Part shown: piece after piece, positions 12,695-24,429 of the stretch
Layout of the letters: every line of letters begins with the position of its first letter
Numbering within the stretch: the stretch's first letter is position 1
NCBI GenBank assembly: GCA_021234535.1
Contig: CM037850.1
Span: forward strand, 17,221,990-17,285,989
Length of the DNA stretch: 64,000 nt
Reading direction: 5' to 3'
Origin: Stichopus chloronotus
Taxonomy: Eukaryota; Echinodermata; Holothuroidea; Aspidochirotida; Stichopodidae
Notes under the pieces: model-generated
Seen by the model: only the letters and a program-made list of their open reading frames with translations
The model's database searches: none
What the model was told of the DNA's origin: nothing
Made by a program: the position numbers and the translations under genes

Positions 12695-12858
12695 CATTGA
12701 TCTAGGTGGTGTACCAATTGACATCATCTGACCTCCTCGTGGTGGGGTACCAATGGGTTGAGGTTGGGAGATTGCTGCATTCAATCCTTTTTCTTAAAAT
12801 GCATTACCTTTGATGATACCACACCTGGTAAAGGCACAGCCTTCAGTATCAAAGGATC
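12695..12858 (-). CDS. PATL1: PAT1-like exon with PIGTPP motifs
   Basis: Follows a CTTTCTTTAG acceptor and ends at ATG/GTAAGTTG. It reads DPLILKAVPLPGVVSSK, then after a frame break GLNAAISQPQPIGTPPRG and MMSIGTPPRSM. Phase 0 at both ends would need 165 nt (55 codons); the exon has 164. The missing base maps best to the A run (T5 on the plus strand, 12788-12792), where a sixth A restores the frame as HFKKKG. This may be a homopolymer error or a real disabling deletion. The DPxxxKAV and repeated IGTPP motifs correspond to the vertebrate PATL1 segment between the acidic N-terminus and the GRMSP region. A 33-nt intron inside the exon (GTAATG...GCAG) is possible on paper but far too short to be likely. 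Confidence 0.75.
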
Positions 12859-13147
12859 CTAAAGAAAGATGAAAAGCATTCAAAGTCTTGTTAGATACAA
12901 TGTAAAATCTCCAGAAATCTTTCTACCATCCTAATGAAGGAAACTGTGGACCAAACTGTACCACTATTGAATTTGGTTGACAAACCTGGTGGGTGTAATC
13001 AAACATGACCAAAAAGAATTTATCATCATTATAGGTAATTGATGTTTGAGTAGTTTGAAAGTGTAAAGACATTGTCCCATTATAGAAGGCATCATGAGAA
13101 GGTTTTTCTGATCTCAAGAACATCTCAAATAACACTGATCCTAAATA

Positions 13148-13350
13148 TAAAGTATTATGCACATGTTACAAATGAGTATTCCCCATGGACACTCTTCAGA
13201 TTGAACACTGATTGTCACATTAAAGTATCATGCACATGTTACAGATGAGCATACCTCATGGACACTCTTCAGACTGAACACTGTTTCTCCTAATAAAGTA
13301 TCATGGACATGCTACAAATGAGTATACCCCATGGACACTCTTCAGATTGA
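13148..13350 (+). repeat. Tandem repeat, 73-bp unit, about 2.8 copies
   Basis: Units start at 13148, 13221 and 13294 with TAAAGTAT(T/C)ATG and contain CCATGGACACTCTTCAGA, then TGAACACTG. Copies differ at a few positions and the third is cut after CAGATTGAAC. Located in a PAT1 intron; no function apparent. Confidence 0.85.
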
Positions 13351-13399
13351 ACAAAAGACACACATTGACTCTCCTTAGGCTGAAATACCAGCATTACAG

Positions 13400-15040
13400 C
13401 AGAGAAACCTAGCATCTTTGATGTAAGGTCATCATTTTTCCAATACTTCAGTCCCTTGAATGTAGAAACTAAGTTGTATGCAGAACACAGAAGTATTTAT
13501 TATCCAAGGAGAGGTAATAGCTCAGGTGAAATTGAAACTATTCATTTGTTAACCTATAGATGTGAGTTTGAGGGAATCTCATAGAGAAGTTGGTTTTTTT
13601 AAAATCGAATGGCAGAATCCATTGCCTTCATGTTGCATAATTTGAGAGGTATGGAAGTAGTTGTATACATGTGAGCTAGGCTTGGACAACATTGCAAATG
13701 TTCGACAGTTCTTTTGTAACCTCAGAACTTACTACTACTGCTTATGGTACCCATATTTTGCACTAGCTTAAAACTTTTAAAACCAGAAGAATGTCACAGT
13801 GCTGTGTTAAATGTACTGCTGTAGCAATGCAGGTAACCTGTAATCATGTCTTCAAGTCAATGTATTAACAAAACTTCACAAAATAGCAGGTTAAGGTTTC
13901 CTTTATGCAGCTTCAGCGGTATACAAAGCCGAATGTGGAGAGATGTGATGACATCACATGGACAGGCATTCCAATTGAAATGCTGATCGTTCTCAGGATT
14001 CCTTTTAACACATTATTTCTCTCACACTGTTCTATGGACACAATAGTGTACATATATTCAGGCGGGTATGGAAATCACTGGCTGTGCTCAACTTGACTCC
14101 AACAAACCTTCACTCCTATCTTATGATTTAATAACAAACCAAGGTTACATTTTAGCAGCAAATAACAACCAGTAGAGTAGATTCAAGGTGCTAACTCCTT
14201 GAACATAGTTCCCTTCACTCTGAATGTCTGCACAATATTTTTCATTGTTCTTCTGATACAATACATTGCTTGTTAATGTTTGTTTCCACAGTTTGCTCCC
14301 TTTCCCCTCTACATATTTGATGATCTTGAAACTCATAAATTCTTAAAACTTGTCCCTTTCACAAAAGAAGACATGATCTTTAAGTTAGGACATTTCATTT
14401 GTGGTTGACTGATGGATTTATTTGAATGCAATTGAAGGATAACATCAGTGAACGAACATCCTGAGAATACATAGTATTTCCTATACAGCAACTCAGTTTA
14501 GGAAAAAAGTATGGTCCATGACATTCACTCGTGTGCTATTTACTTCAACTGAACTCTATGATTTTGTGTGACATGGTGTCAACCAGATGCACCTAGTAAG
14601 GAATGTTTATAATAAAACCATGTTGATCATGCATTGACCGTGTATAACAGGTTCATTTCCGATGGATTAGGTTGTGAACTACTGTACTACCAAAGGATGA
14701 AATATTTTTAAAAAAAAAACATGTGACATAATATTTTCAGTAATTGAATATGCAGTCAAATGTTAACTGTTTTGCATATCTGCAATATTTTAGAGTGACA
14801 TGAATGTGCACATCTGCATTTACTTATGAATTTGTGCATTTCTACATAGTTTTGTTGATTTTTGAAAGACACAACAGTTATATACAGAAAAGTATCCTTC
14901 ATGCCAGCAAAAGTACCAAATGTTACCTGCAATGACTAACCAATCCCCTTTTGTATAATCTCTTTGTTACTTTGTGTGACAAAATATTTAGCCTCCAATT
15001 AGGAGGAAACTAGCTGCTTCATTTCAAAAACCGTAGTAAC
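13400..15040. other. Intronic non-coding stretch
   Basis: Between PAT1 exons. I found no further exon, RNA or repeat with clear borders. Confidence 0.4.
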
Positions 15041-15080
15041 AATCATGGGCGTCAACAGGTGGGGGACAGGGGGCAACATG

Positions 15081-15108
15081 TCCCCTCCACTTTCAAAAGT
15101 GGAGGGGA
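15081..15108 (+). repeat. Perfect hairpin, 13-bp arms
   Basis: TCCCCTCCACTTT, two bases, then its exact reverse complement. It sits in a G/C-rich block (15047-15140) that looks like the end of a mobile element; a related hairpin with G/C-run arms lies at 45501-45542. Confidence 0.7.
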
Positions 15109-15704
15109 TATCATATCATTTGTCCCACCCACTTTTCAGAGCAGTTATTAAAAAAGTCACATGCATATGCGCGATTTTCTATCACAATTGAGATGGACGC
15201 TATGTAATTCGTCTCCCTTGGTGTCAGAGCGGCATCTTTCTACCAGTACTTTCTGTCGGAATTTAGTTTTGTGAGACAAAACTCACAGATCTGGTTATGA
15301 TGTAACTAAAAACGACTCAGGAAGGCCGTCTCCTGCGATCTAGGGGTCTTATGTACCCAAAATTTGCTGGTAGCTACGCGCCAACCAATGGTGGCGTTCC
15401 GCTTAAGATAGTGTAGTGTACCCCCTCACTTTCTGAAACCTGCTGGTAACAATCAGCTCTATCCTTAGTTACACAAAAGTAGCCAGTACTGACACGATAA
15501 AAGCACTGCTCTTCTGAAAACTGAAACAAGTGTAGCCCTCACTTTCCGACTAAAACCTTACAAGGTCTACATACAGGTGGCACTATTCAATGTTATCATT
15601 ATCAGGATGATAAATTTTCCCATCTGATGAGTAATTGATATACTTACTGACCATGCAGTGTCACCTGTTGCCTTTGCCTGCCCACCTCAAATATTCAATT
15701 ATGC

Positions 15705-15850
15705 CTTTAGGCTGTCATCATCTGATTTAGTTTTGGCTTTCTCAACATCGGCTGCACCCCAGATGTTCTCCTTGGTCATTTGTGACATCAGGTTTGAATC
15801 ATACAGGCTCGGTGGTGATCCTGGACCAAACAGATGGCTGAGGTTGGCAT
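15705..15850 (-). CDS. PATL1: PAT1-like exon (IWGAADV), GC donor
   Basis: After the acceptor GTAGTCTGCAG the frame (phase 1) reads ANLSHLFGPGSPPSLYD, SNLMSQMTKENIWGAADV, then EKAKTKSDDDSLK. The frame meets TAA three bases after a CTAAAG/GCATAA site. A GC donor there makes the exon 146 nt and leaves phase 0, exactly what the next exon (12858) needs; a GT donor farther on would lie past the stop. I therefore infer a GC-AG intron, although the donor is weak beyond the first bases. The ENIWG piece resembles the SxIW segment of PATL1. The preceding placed exon ends in phase 2, so an exon between 28383 and 15850 is unplaced. Confidence 0.7.
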
Positions 15851-15899
15851 CTGCAGACTACAAGCAGTAAGACATGCAATGGTACTTATTCAGTGCATG

Positions 15900-16780
15900 G
15901 TAACATATGACATGGGCTCAGAACATAGATCATGGAGGCTCGCTGGTGTTGACAGAAGTGATTGTGTGGTCAATTCTAAAAGATGATGGATTTGTAGCTA
16001 TTCCACCAGTTCAACTACAATTAGGTATCACATAGATTATTCCCTGTCTTTAATGAACTTTACAGTTGCAAGTACTCCAGTTAAGAGTGACTGTAATTTA
16101 CATCATTCAGCACTCTTCGTGTTCACTGCTTTGTTCAGGGTCAATGGTGATTCCTTGATGGATATCAAAAAGACTATCAACTGCTATGGATGTAATGCAA
16201 CACATCACCCTGACATAAATCTGTATTTGCCAGCTCTGTCTTTAAAGTGAAGTCATATGCCTTTCATCAACTCTAAACAGATCCTAATTAGTAGTACTTC
16301 ACATATAATGTCTATTCAGTGGTGCACTGTTTGCCACATGTAACTGCACTGTTTTGTCTTCCCTTCATTTGTTTGTTTATTTGTATGTCTGTTGATAAGA
16401 TAACCATCACCCATCACTAGCATCACTCGCTAAAGTCAGAAAATGTGAGTAAATTCACCAACAAAGTCTACAGAGTTTTTCACTTTGACATCACTTTTGA
16501 ATGTTTATTATGTCAGTGTTGAGAGTGGGCAGCAATACAAATGGTACACACTTCACAACATGTCACCCACTGTACTATGGTAATCCAGTAATTCCTCACA
16601 CTTGCAATTTACCTGTGCCCTTGATACTGACTACACATGTGTTCTTCAGTGTGCACACCATACAGATCAAAAGAAGGCTTTCTGAGATCTGCTTCTTAGC
16701 CTAATCTGTAGATTGCAATATACAGAAATTGCTGTAGTGGGTCATTGAGTCTGCTGTGTAACATTAGCCCTATTGAGCCC
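15900..16780. other. Intronic non-coding stretch
   Basis: No exon with acceptable splice sites found on the minus strand although one PAT1 exon is missing from the chain. Plus-strand frames at 16053-16250 and 16501-16704 look random. Confidence 0.4.
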
Positions 16781-16789
16781 CATCAAACC

Positions 16790-18775
16790 TATTGAGCCCC
16801 ATCAAACAACTGGAAAAAGACAAAGAGAAGGCAATCGTGGATGGAGATAATAGCGAGAGAAATCGGATACAAAGGACAATTAACAAATATGTACATGAAG
16901 TGAGAAGCAACACCTTTGGCCAAATAAAAGAGAACTCTCGTACTCTCTGGAACATTATAAAGGCTGTTAAAGATGTAACTGGTGATGATCACATTCGCAT
17001 CGACGAAAATCTAGGAAGGGAACTAATTGAACACTTCGGATGTTTTAATGATTCTATAAGCAGAGACATTCCTGTAACGTTACCAGAAATGAAGGATAGT
17101 ATTTGTCCTAACCTAAATGCTAATCTGGTAAATCGTCAATTTCGTATGGTTAAAACTGGTATTGCATGTGGATCTGACAGCATACCGTGGTGGGTATTTA
17201 AATATTTTTCTTCTGAATTAGCCCCATTATATACAACCATTTTTCAGGAAAGCTTACAAAGTAGCAAAATCCCCATCATGTGGAAAAGTGCAGTAACATG
17301 TCCCGTACCAAAAGTAAAGAATCCTATGACTGTTAATAACTTTAGACCAATTGACTTAGCCAGCATTGGATTTAACTGTATGCAGAAGCTTCTCCTCCCT
17401 CAGCTAGTGGATAGTATCGATATTTATGGGGATAAACGTCAGTTTGCTTACAAAAAAGGGGTATCATGTGTTGATGCAGTACTTTTACTTATTCATGAAG
17501 TTGTGTCATTTCTAAATAGCAAAGAAACAATCAATATCCAAAGCTCTTTTCTTGGACTTCTCTAGTGCATTTAATACTGTACTACCAAACCAGCTAATTA
17601 AAGATCTATCAACATTTGTCAATGAGCCGTGGCTAATACATTGGTTAGCCAATTTTTTAAGTGGGTGGTCACGACAAGTCAAGTTAGATAAAGGACTGTT
17701 GGAAAGCTCTGAAATAAAAGTTGGTGTGCCTCAGGGGGGTTCATTGTCTGCATTACTGTTTATTATGTACACAGACAAAATCAAGTCCAATGATTTTCTT
17801 TCTGTGACAAAATATGCTGATGACACTGTATTATCATGCAAAATATCAAAGAGTTCATGTTCAGATGATCAGGTGCGTTATCAACAATCAGTCAATGAAA
17901 TCGTCTCAACCTGTGATCGAAAGAACTTATTACTTAATCCGAACAAGTCTAAAGAAATGTGTTTTGCTAATATTAACATAAAACATAAAGGCCTATTGGA
18001 ATCCAGAAATGAAAAGATTAACATACATGAATCAGAGGTTGAGAGAACTTAGCAAACTGACTCTCTTGGGGTATGTATTGATGACAAGTTGACCTTTAAA
18101 TGTCATATATCAAAAATGCTAAGAAAAGTGTATTTATTTTATTGAATCAAGTTTAGCTTATATTGTATCTTTTTTCAACTAACGAGCAAAGGAAAATGAT
18201 TCAATTCATATATCCTACCACATATTACTTATGCAGTGCCTGTGTGGTATCACTTCATTTCAACTTCAGAAAAGACCAGAATTAACAAATTTTTTAAATA
18301 TACTTCACGAATATTAGGATTAGATTGCCAATCACTCCATGATACTGTGAATGCAACTGCTAAGATGGAATTTACAAGAATGACACTTAAAATTAAAAAT
18401 GACAGTAATCACCCACTTCATGTACCTCTTTGTGACCTCTTAGACAAATCAAGAAGAAATCTAAGGAATCCTTCCATCTTGCCAAAATATAGAATCCAAC
18501 TTTTTAAGAATTCATTTCTTTATCGTGCTGCAGTACTCATCCAATCGGATAATTTAGTACCTCTTCTGTAGTTTCATTATCTTCATTTTTTTTTTTTTTA
18601 ACATATTTACAAAATTCTAACAATCTTAATCATTAGTTTTATACTTGCATACCTTTTGTAAATTATTTAATCTATGTTGTAATGTTTTCACCGTTCTGTT
18701 TTCTGAATATTTTTATACTCCTTTTTATGAATGCTTGCCATTTACACTGGTTTTAATAAATGAAATGAAATGACT
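16790..18775 (+). mobile_element. LINE fragment, L2/CR1-like reverse transcriptase
   Basis: Reverse transcriptase part of a non-LTR retrotransposon, 5' truncated. Frame 1 (16792-17565) has a basic coiled start, then GSDSIPWWVFKY, VPKVKNPMTVNNFRPI and the fingers region up to SCVDAVLLLIHEV. A frameshift near 17550 moves to the frame with LDFSSAFNTVLPNQLI (first catalytic Asp), VGVPQGGSLSALLF and KYADDTVLS (catalytic DD), ending at a stop at 18052. A third piece (18236-18571) is the C-terminal thumb region with PVWYHF and RYRIQLF-like segments. The 3' end carries ATTT-rich DNA and a short AATGA/AAATG repeat (about 18757-18772), the usual kind of LINE tail. LDFSSAFNT suggests an L2-like clade, by memory only. 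At least two frame breaks make it dead. Confidence 0.85.
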
Positions 18776-19149
18776 ATTGTTGCCACCTAGCTTGTAGCCC
18801 ACCCAAGGCATAGTACTATCTTGACTGTGTTCATTCTATGATTGCTGATGAAGTAACTAACCCGTAAAGCAACCACAGAAACAAGATTGAGGAAATAAAA
18901 CTCTGAGTCGATAGCGGAGATTGCCACATGCTACAGAAGAGCTTCTATCCAAGGGGGCATTCAAAGCAATCATTGAACAGACTGTTCTCAAAGCATTACA
19001 GGTAAAGCTGAATGCAGGTCATGAACTCTTGGACAAATTAGATTCTCGTTGCTTCGATCTGGAGCAGAAGCTAGACTAATTCAACAAAACTGAATCAGGA
19101 GCAGTCCATGAAAAAATAAAGAAGATGAAGGAAAATCAAAAAGCTTGAG
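18776..19149 (+). mobile_element. Probable LINE 5' region / ORF1 start, decayed
   Basis: Directly upstream of the recognisable ORF1 domain. Short frames give coiled-coil-like text (VKLNAGHELLDKLDSR, FDLEQKLD, HEKIKKMKENQKA) interrupted by stops, as expected for the coiled-coil half of a LINE ORF1. Confidence 0.5.
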
Positions 19150-19590
19150 CAGGCAAATAACAACCGGGGACAATATTCCAGAAAGAACAATGTTCGAATA
19201 TTTGTTATCAAAGAAAGTGAAAAGGAAGAGGTAACAATGGAAATCCAAACTCTGTGCAAAGACAAACTCGGAATAGAGTTGGAGAACAGTGCAATTGACC
19301 GTTGTCATTGTGTTGGAAAGGTAGTCCCTGGAAGCAATAAACATTGACCCATCCTGGAAAAGTTTACCTCGAATCAGCGGCACAAACAAAAGATTGTTCA
19401 GGCTAGATGTAAGTTAATTAAGGATAACCTCACACAAACAAACAATAGACTACTCACAGACACCCAGAGACATGAAAGGGTGACGAATTGCTGGACAACA
19501 GATGGCCGTATCGTTGCTCTTGTATGCACACCCGATGAACTAAAAATCCAGAAGAACATAGGCACAGTGAGCGACTTACTGAAACTATAA
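19150..19590 (+). pseudogene. LINE ORF1-type RNA-binding protein, one stop
   Basis: A continuous 147-codon frame with a single internal TGA (after VVPGSNKH). It contains QYSRKNNVRIFVIKE, the acidic/basic helix LCKDKLGIELENSAIDRCH, VGK, then ILEKFTSNQRHKQKIV and KLIKDNLTQTN, ending WTTDGRIVALV and a TAA at 19588-19590. NVRI, DRxHxVGK, xPIxxKF and the KxxIKxDLT stretch are the usual order in L1/CR1-type ORF1 proteins of marine invertebrates, which bind element RNA as RRM-like plus C-terminal domains. It could be the ORF1 of the LINE whose ORF2 resumes at 23.16 kb in the same orientation, with 3.5 kb inserted between; this is inference. Confidence 0.7.
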
Positions 19591-19599
19591 TGTAGATGT

Positions 19600-22500
19600 T
19601 GTTCAGAACTTGTGGTTATAGATGTAATGACATATAGACACACTTGCTCATGATCTAAATGTCTTGTATTTACCCTTGTCCTATTCCTGGTAACTTTTAT
19701 CCATCTCATTTCAATATACAGTACAACTCAAGTATAACCCCCATAGCTGCGTGATTATGCTTGTCTATACTCCTTAACACTTGTTTATATGTTTTTATAC
19801 CTTTTTGTATAAGTGTTTACACTCGTTTGTCTACGCACTGTATGCGCGCGTATAGACAAATTCTTTGTTTGCCGATATCGATTGCCTCTCATACGCGCAT
19901 ACGATCGTACAATCACGTATACCACATCACTGTGTATAATTTTCTGCCGTTTGATTTAGCGACCGGACAGAGTTGCCGTTAGAGAAACCGCTATAACACT
20001 GGATGATTAAGGGAACTGAGAACTTGATAACATTGCAGTGGTAAATTATCGTGCAGCAGGTACATAAAAACAAACAGCTTTTCAAATGCTTACTAGGGCC
20101 TAGCGCCACGAGAGCCTAGCGTGAATAACAGTACTGTCAATAGTGTACAGGTTGACAATATCAGCAATGTGTTTGTTGAGGGGAACGCAAGATTGTGGTC
20201 ATTTAAGCTGCAAAGACTTTAAGGATTGACAAACATGAGTAAAATAAAACCGCTCTATCAGTAAGGATACTGTTCGCTAACGATATGCTATACGCAAGTA
20301 GGCTGAGCCTGATTAAAAGTTAGTTGCAAAAAAGAGTGAACGTATTGGTATTCAACTTTTTACATAACAGAAAAAAAACACATCGGAAAAATTATGAAAA
20401 TAACTTTGAAGCGGTCGGTGGAGACGATTTTTCGTTCATTTAAATATCAAACCTGGGTTTTGGTTGAAAAAAACGTTGTAGGAACTCCAAATTGCTCCGT
20501 ATTCTCAAAGGAGAGTCCACTTAATACAAGGTACTTTTCATTTCTCTCGCGCTGAAGGCTAGTATAACGTTACTGTAGCGTTACACCTTAATATTTCGTC
20601 TTTACCCAATTGGCATTGGATGCTGCTTGCTGGAAAGTTTTTCAGTTTTTTTTCTCTGCATGGGACTCATTATGCAGCTGTAAGCTACGCTCACAGGTGG
20701 TTTGAAAAATTCTGGGACGAGCATGATACGCGTCTTGACCCAGATATCTAAAAAAAAAAAAAAAATAACGGTAGAAAAAGTTTCCAGGCCATTCATTTCG
20801 AGGAAAAAAAGTAATTGGAACAAAGTACACCTGTGAAAGTTGGGCCGAGAAGCAAATTAAGGGGGAAGGAGTGGCCAATGTTGACAAAGTTGGCCGACTA
20901 TTCCCAGTCAATTTTCAAAAGAAAAAAAGATACGTAGCGGGGAGATAACAGACTGAAGTAACGGTATACACTGGTACACAAGTGTGGTGCGCTTCCGCAG
21001 TAAAATGACAATCATCTGGCTTTGCAGTGGCCGCATATTAGTTGCATTGTGCGAAAGCATCTCTTTCTTGTTCAGATTTTTCCCCCTTTCTTTTGACACA
21101 ATCCAAATTTCACTGATTCGAAGTAGGAGCAAAAATATAGACAAGGATTTACCAGAGGCATATATGTGCAAGTAAAAACAGAACTGAGTGGCTGTGGTCC
21201 CTATGGGCATTGTATGCGCTATTTGCCTCTTAAACAAGGATAGCCTACATTTCACGCCTTAACAAAATCAGGCGATTGAATGGTTTAAATTACAGTAAAT
21301 GGAGATTTCATATAAAAAAGAACTAAATAATTATAAAGTAGATTATATCTTAAGTTTAAGTCATGCTATCAAACTACGTCTATTTTATGAAGAAAATGAA
21401 ACTGCAATTGATTGGGTTAGACAATTGATTGGCCAATTTTTCAACAATTATTCAATTTAATGTCGAAGTGAACAGTGTGAGCTCTTAATGAAAGAGGGGG
21501 GGGGGACGGCAGAATATCACGTACGCCGCTGTTCGATGTATCTTATCAAATCGGTAAATGTGGTTCGCAAGCCTCGCAATTTGGAAATTTAATGGAATTA
21601 ATAATGAAAACTTTGACATCAACACGGATTCTTTTGTTTATGACACTGCATGTTTTGGCGAGTTATTTCTTTTATGCATTATATGGAACCAACTTAAGTT
21701 TGAGACTCGGTATAGAACAACGTTTAGGCCTGCTTGTAATATTTAAATTAAATTGGAACGTGGCAATTCCGAGAAACTGCCCCTACTGTATATCGCTCTG
21801 GAATGGTGAAAGTTTTTTTTTTTCTATCTTTTTCTGAAAGCGGACATGAATTTCATCAGGAATATCGTTTAGGCTAGCGGAAAATGATGTAAAGGCACTG
21901 AACCATGTTGTAAAAAGTCCTCAGCCTTTTGTCTGACCTCTCATATCACTCACGTTGGCTTTTGCTACAGATAGTAAGGTCTCTGTGATGGTCAGTTGTT
22001 GGTTTGGCCAACATGACCATACACTCATTTGCATTAAATCATGAGAATCGTGCCCCAGACGTACGCATTTTTAAGTTCGTTAGCAGCAATTTTTGCACAA
22101 ATTACCTGTTAATATCGTTTGGCGGCTCACATAAAACTGAAACAACAAAAACGAGTAAGACAAAAACTACGGACGTCGATTTCCCGCTATAGGGGAAAAT
22201 ACCAATTTTGGAGAAATTTTCTAAAATACATTAAGATATATTTTTACATAGAGAAACACAATGATAAACAAAATTTACATGCTTTATAATTATTTTTAAG
22301 TTTCTTGGATAGACTTACACAAAGGAGCTAAATTGTATCATGACGGACGTGAACCTCACACGCAAGTCAACCCCAGCACAGCAGGTTGCAGCCAGCCACG
22401 ATCACCTGCTTAACCAACCGAGTATTCCCCATGAGCGCTGGAACTGACTACAGTGTACCTAGCCGTGAAAACACGCGAGTAAAACTAATACTGCCGTAGT

Positions 22501-23095
22501 GCTAAATTACAACTTGAAGGAAGCCATATTTTCGCAAATTCAACACGTGAATCTCACAATTTTTAATCCCAGAGCTGTACAACCCATTTTACCGCTATGC
22601 AAATGAGTTTGGGTAATCCTTCTTAGTGTCCACAACCTTTTCCTTAGAAATTCTAAATCGCTATAGTTATTACTTTAGGTTGCACGTATATACCTACTAC
22701 CTGTACCTATTGTTTAAAAACAACTGTGGTAACTATTTGTCGGACATTCCTAAAAAAATAGCGAGTTGTGTTATGAAAAGTTATGTACGCTCATAACCAC
22801 ATGTGCCAGACTGCCCACACTTACTCCCGCTAATAACTCTTGTCATTTCTGTGTCTTACATCTTACAGGACTTCTTCTCAAAACAACTTGGAAAAATCTG
22901 CAAAACCTAACCAATGGTTACAATCGATAATAAACAATGCCAACCGTAAATATCAAGTATAAACACGTATAGGGATTATACGCAGTGTATACTTCTGTAT
23001 ACTTGTTTCAACATTTCTATGCTTTTTTCGGCGCGTATAAATGTCCAGTTATGCGAAACTTGCTGTGCCTGTATCTGTTAGGGATGATTCAGTGA
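19600..23095. other. Non-coding block between LINE parts
   Basis: No coding exon recognised. The left end (about 19725-19925) and right end (about 22950-23045) are rich in GTATA/TATAC words, but I could not align them as long terminal repeats or inverted repeats. It includes an A-run (20750-20765) and a G-run (21496-21505). Confidence 0.4.
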
Positions 23096-23159
23096 CTGAG
23101 TTCAACATCAGGATGTTAAACACAGCTATTGTTGTTTTCTGTGCTATAAGTAATGATTG

Positions 23160-24280
23160 ATGGGCTTCCTTTAGGCAGCCTTTCTGATCTTGAACTTCTA
23201 GAATTAAATTCCACTGATGCTCCTCATCAAGTCAATGAAGATCTGCTCAGAAAATGTAATGATTTCAGGTTCCATACATTTCAACAATATTGAATATTGA
23301 ATGTTGTAGGAAGTATGTGTTCCAATATTGTTGATACCTTGGAATGTATTACCATTGATGTAATGTCACAAAGTAGGAAAAAGTGACTTATCAGCTGTTT
23401 ATATAGACAGCTGGGTTCACCAACTGATGTATTATTCAAATACATTGATAGAACGGATGTACAAAGACAGAGTGATGTTTACTTATGTAGTGATTTTAAT
23501 ATCAATTTACTTGAGTATGAAAATCATTCAGGTACAAAACGTTTTGTTGACCAATTGTTCAACCTTGAGATATTTCCATTAATTGACAGACCAACACGTG
23601 TGAATTATAACTCAGCCTCCTAGATCGACAATGTTTTTACAAATGTTTTGAACACCAATCTTCACAGTGGTATTTTACTAAGTGATATGAGTGATTATCT
23701 AACTGTTTTTGTGGTAACAGGAGACTTTGAAACAAGGAAAAAGAAAAACAGCCACAAATTTGTAAGACAAGAAAGTAACACATGCATCTCTAACTTCAAG
23801 CTCCAACTAAGTCAAGTAAACTGGGATCCAGTTTATCATGCAAGTGATGTTGACATGGCATATAATTATTTCTATCCACAGTAAGTGATCTTTAAAATGA
23901 GTGTTGTCTAATCATTAAATTGAGTGTCAATGAAAATAAGTGTGATAAGCCATGGATGACAACTGGATTGAGAAATTCTTGTAAGAGAAAGCAGAGGCTG
24001 TGCAGGGATTTCATCAGAAAAAGATCTACAGATTTACAAAACTTACAAAAATAAATTACCACTTATACTACAGCAATGCAAAAGGAATTACTACAAAGAA
24101 CTTTTGTATGTTCACAAAGGTAGTATGAAAGAAATTTGGAATGTGCTTTACTGTGTTATCAATAAAAAAAAAAAAAGCAGGTCACAATGTGACCTACCTG
24201 ATGTATTTGTAGACCAGAAAGTCAAATGACTTAGTGATTCCTTTCCGATATCTCATTTTTTCACACATACACAATCACTT
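23160..24280 (+). mobile_element. LINE endonuclease fragment (CR1-like), inactive
   Basis: Starts with LPLGSLSDLELLELNSTD up to a stop near 23293, a typical segment before the endonuclease core. From about 23390 it reads YRQLGSPTDVLFKYID, then VYLCSDFNINLLEYENH, FPLIDRPTRVNYNSAS, a TAG stop, IDNVFTNVLN and GILLSDMSDYLTVF. The apurinic endonuclease hallmarks are GDFN and SDH; here they are SDFN and SDY, so the catalytic His is gone. Then comes the linker toward the transcriptase (KPWMTTGLRNSCKRKQR; NYYKELLYVHKGSMKEIW) with frame breaks. The element continues at 25800 after interruption by the satellite. Confidence 0.8.
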
Positions 24281-24429
24281 ACCAACAAAAGCAACTCAGT
24301 GGAGAAGCGAAGAGACCATGTCAAAATGAAAAACACCAGGAGGCCAAAAGGCTTTGTGATTCCTTTCGACATGGTTATATTATAACAAACATGAATTATC
24401 CACATGACAAGTTTGAGATCAACTGCAGT

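Noticed and set aside
12780..12812. 33-nt intron (GTAATG...GCAG) within the PAT1 exon
   Set aside because: Far below normal intron length in this kind of genome; a one-base error in the A-run explains the frame equally well and restores phase 0.
19700..23095. LTR retrotransposon bounded by GTATA-rich ends
   Set aside because: The two ends could not be aligned as direct repeats and no gag/pol coding was found between them.
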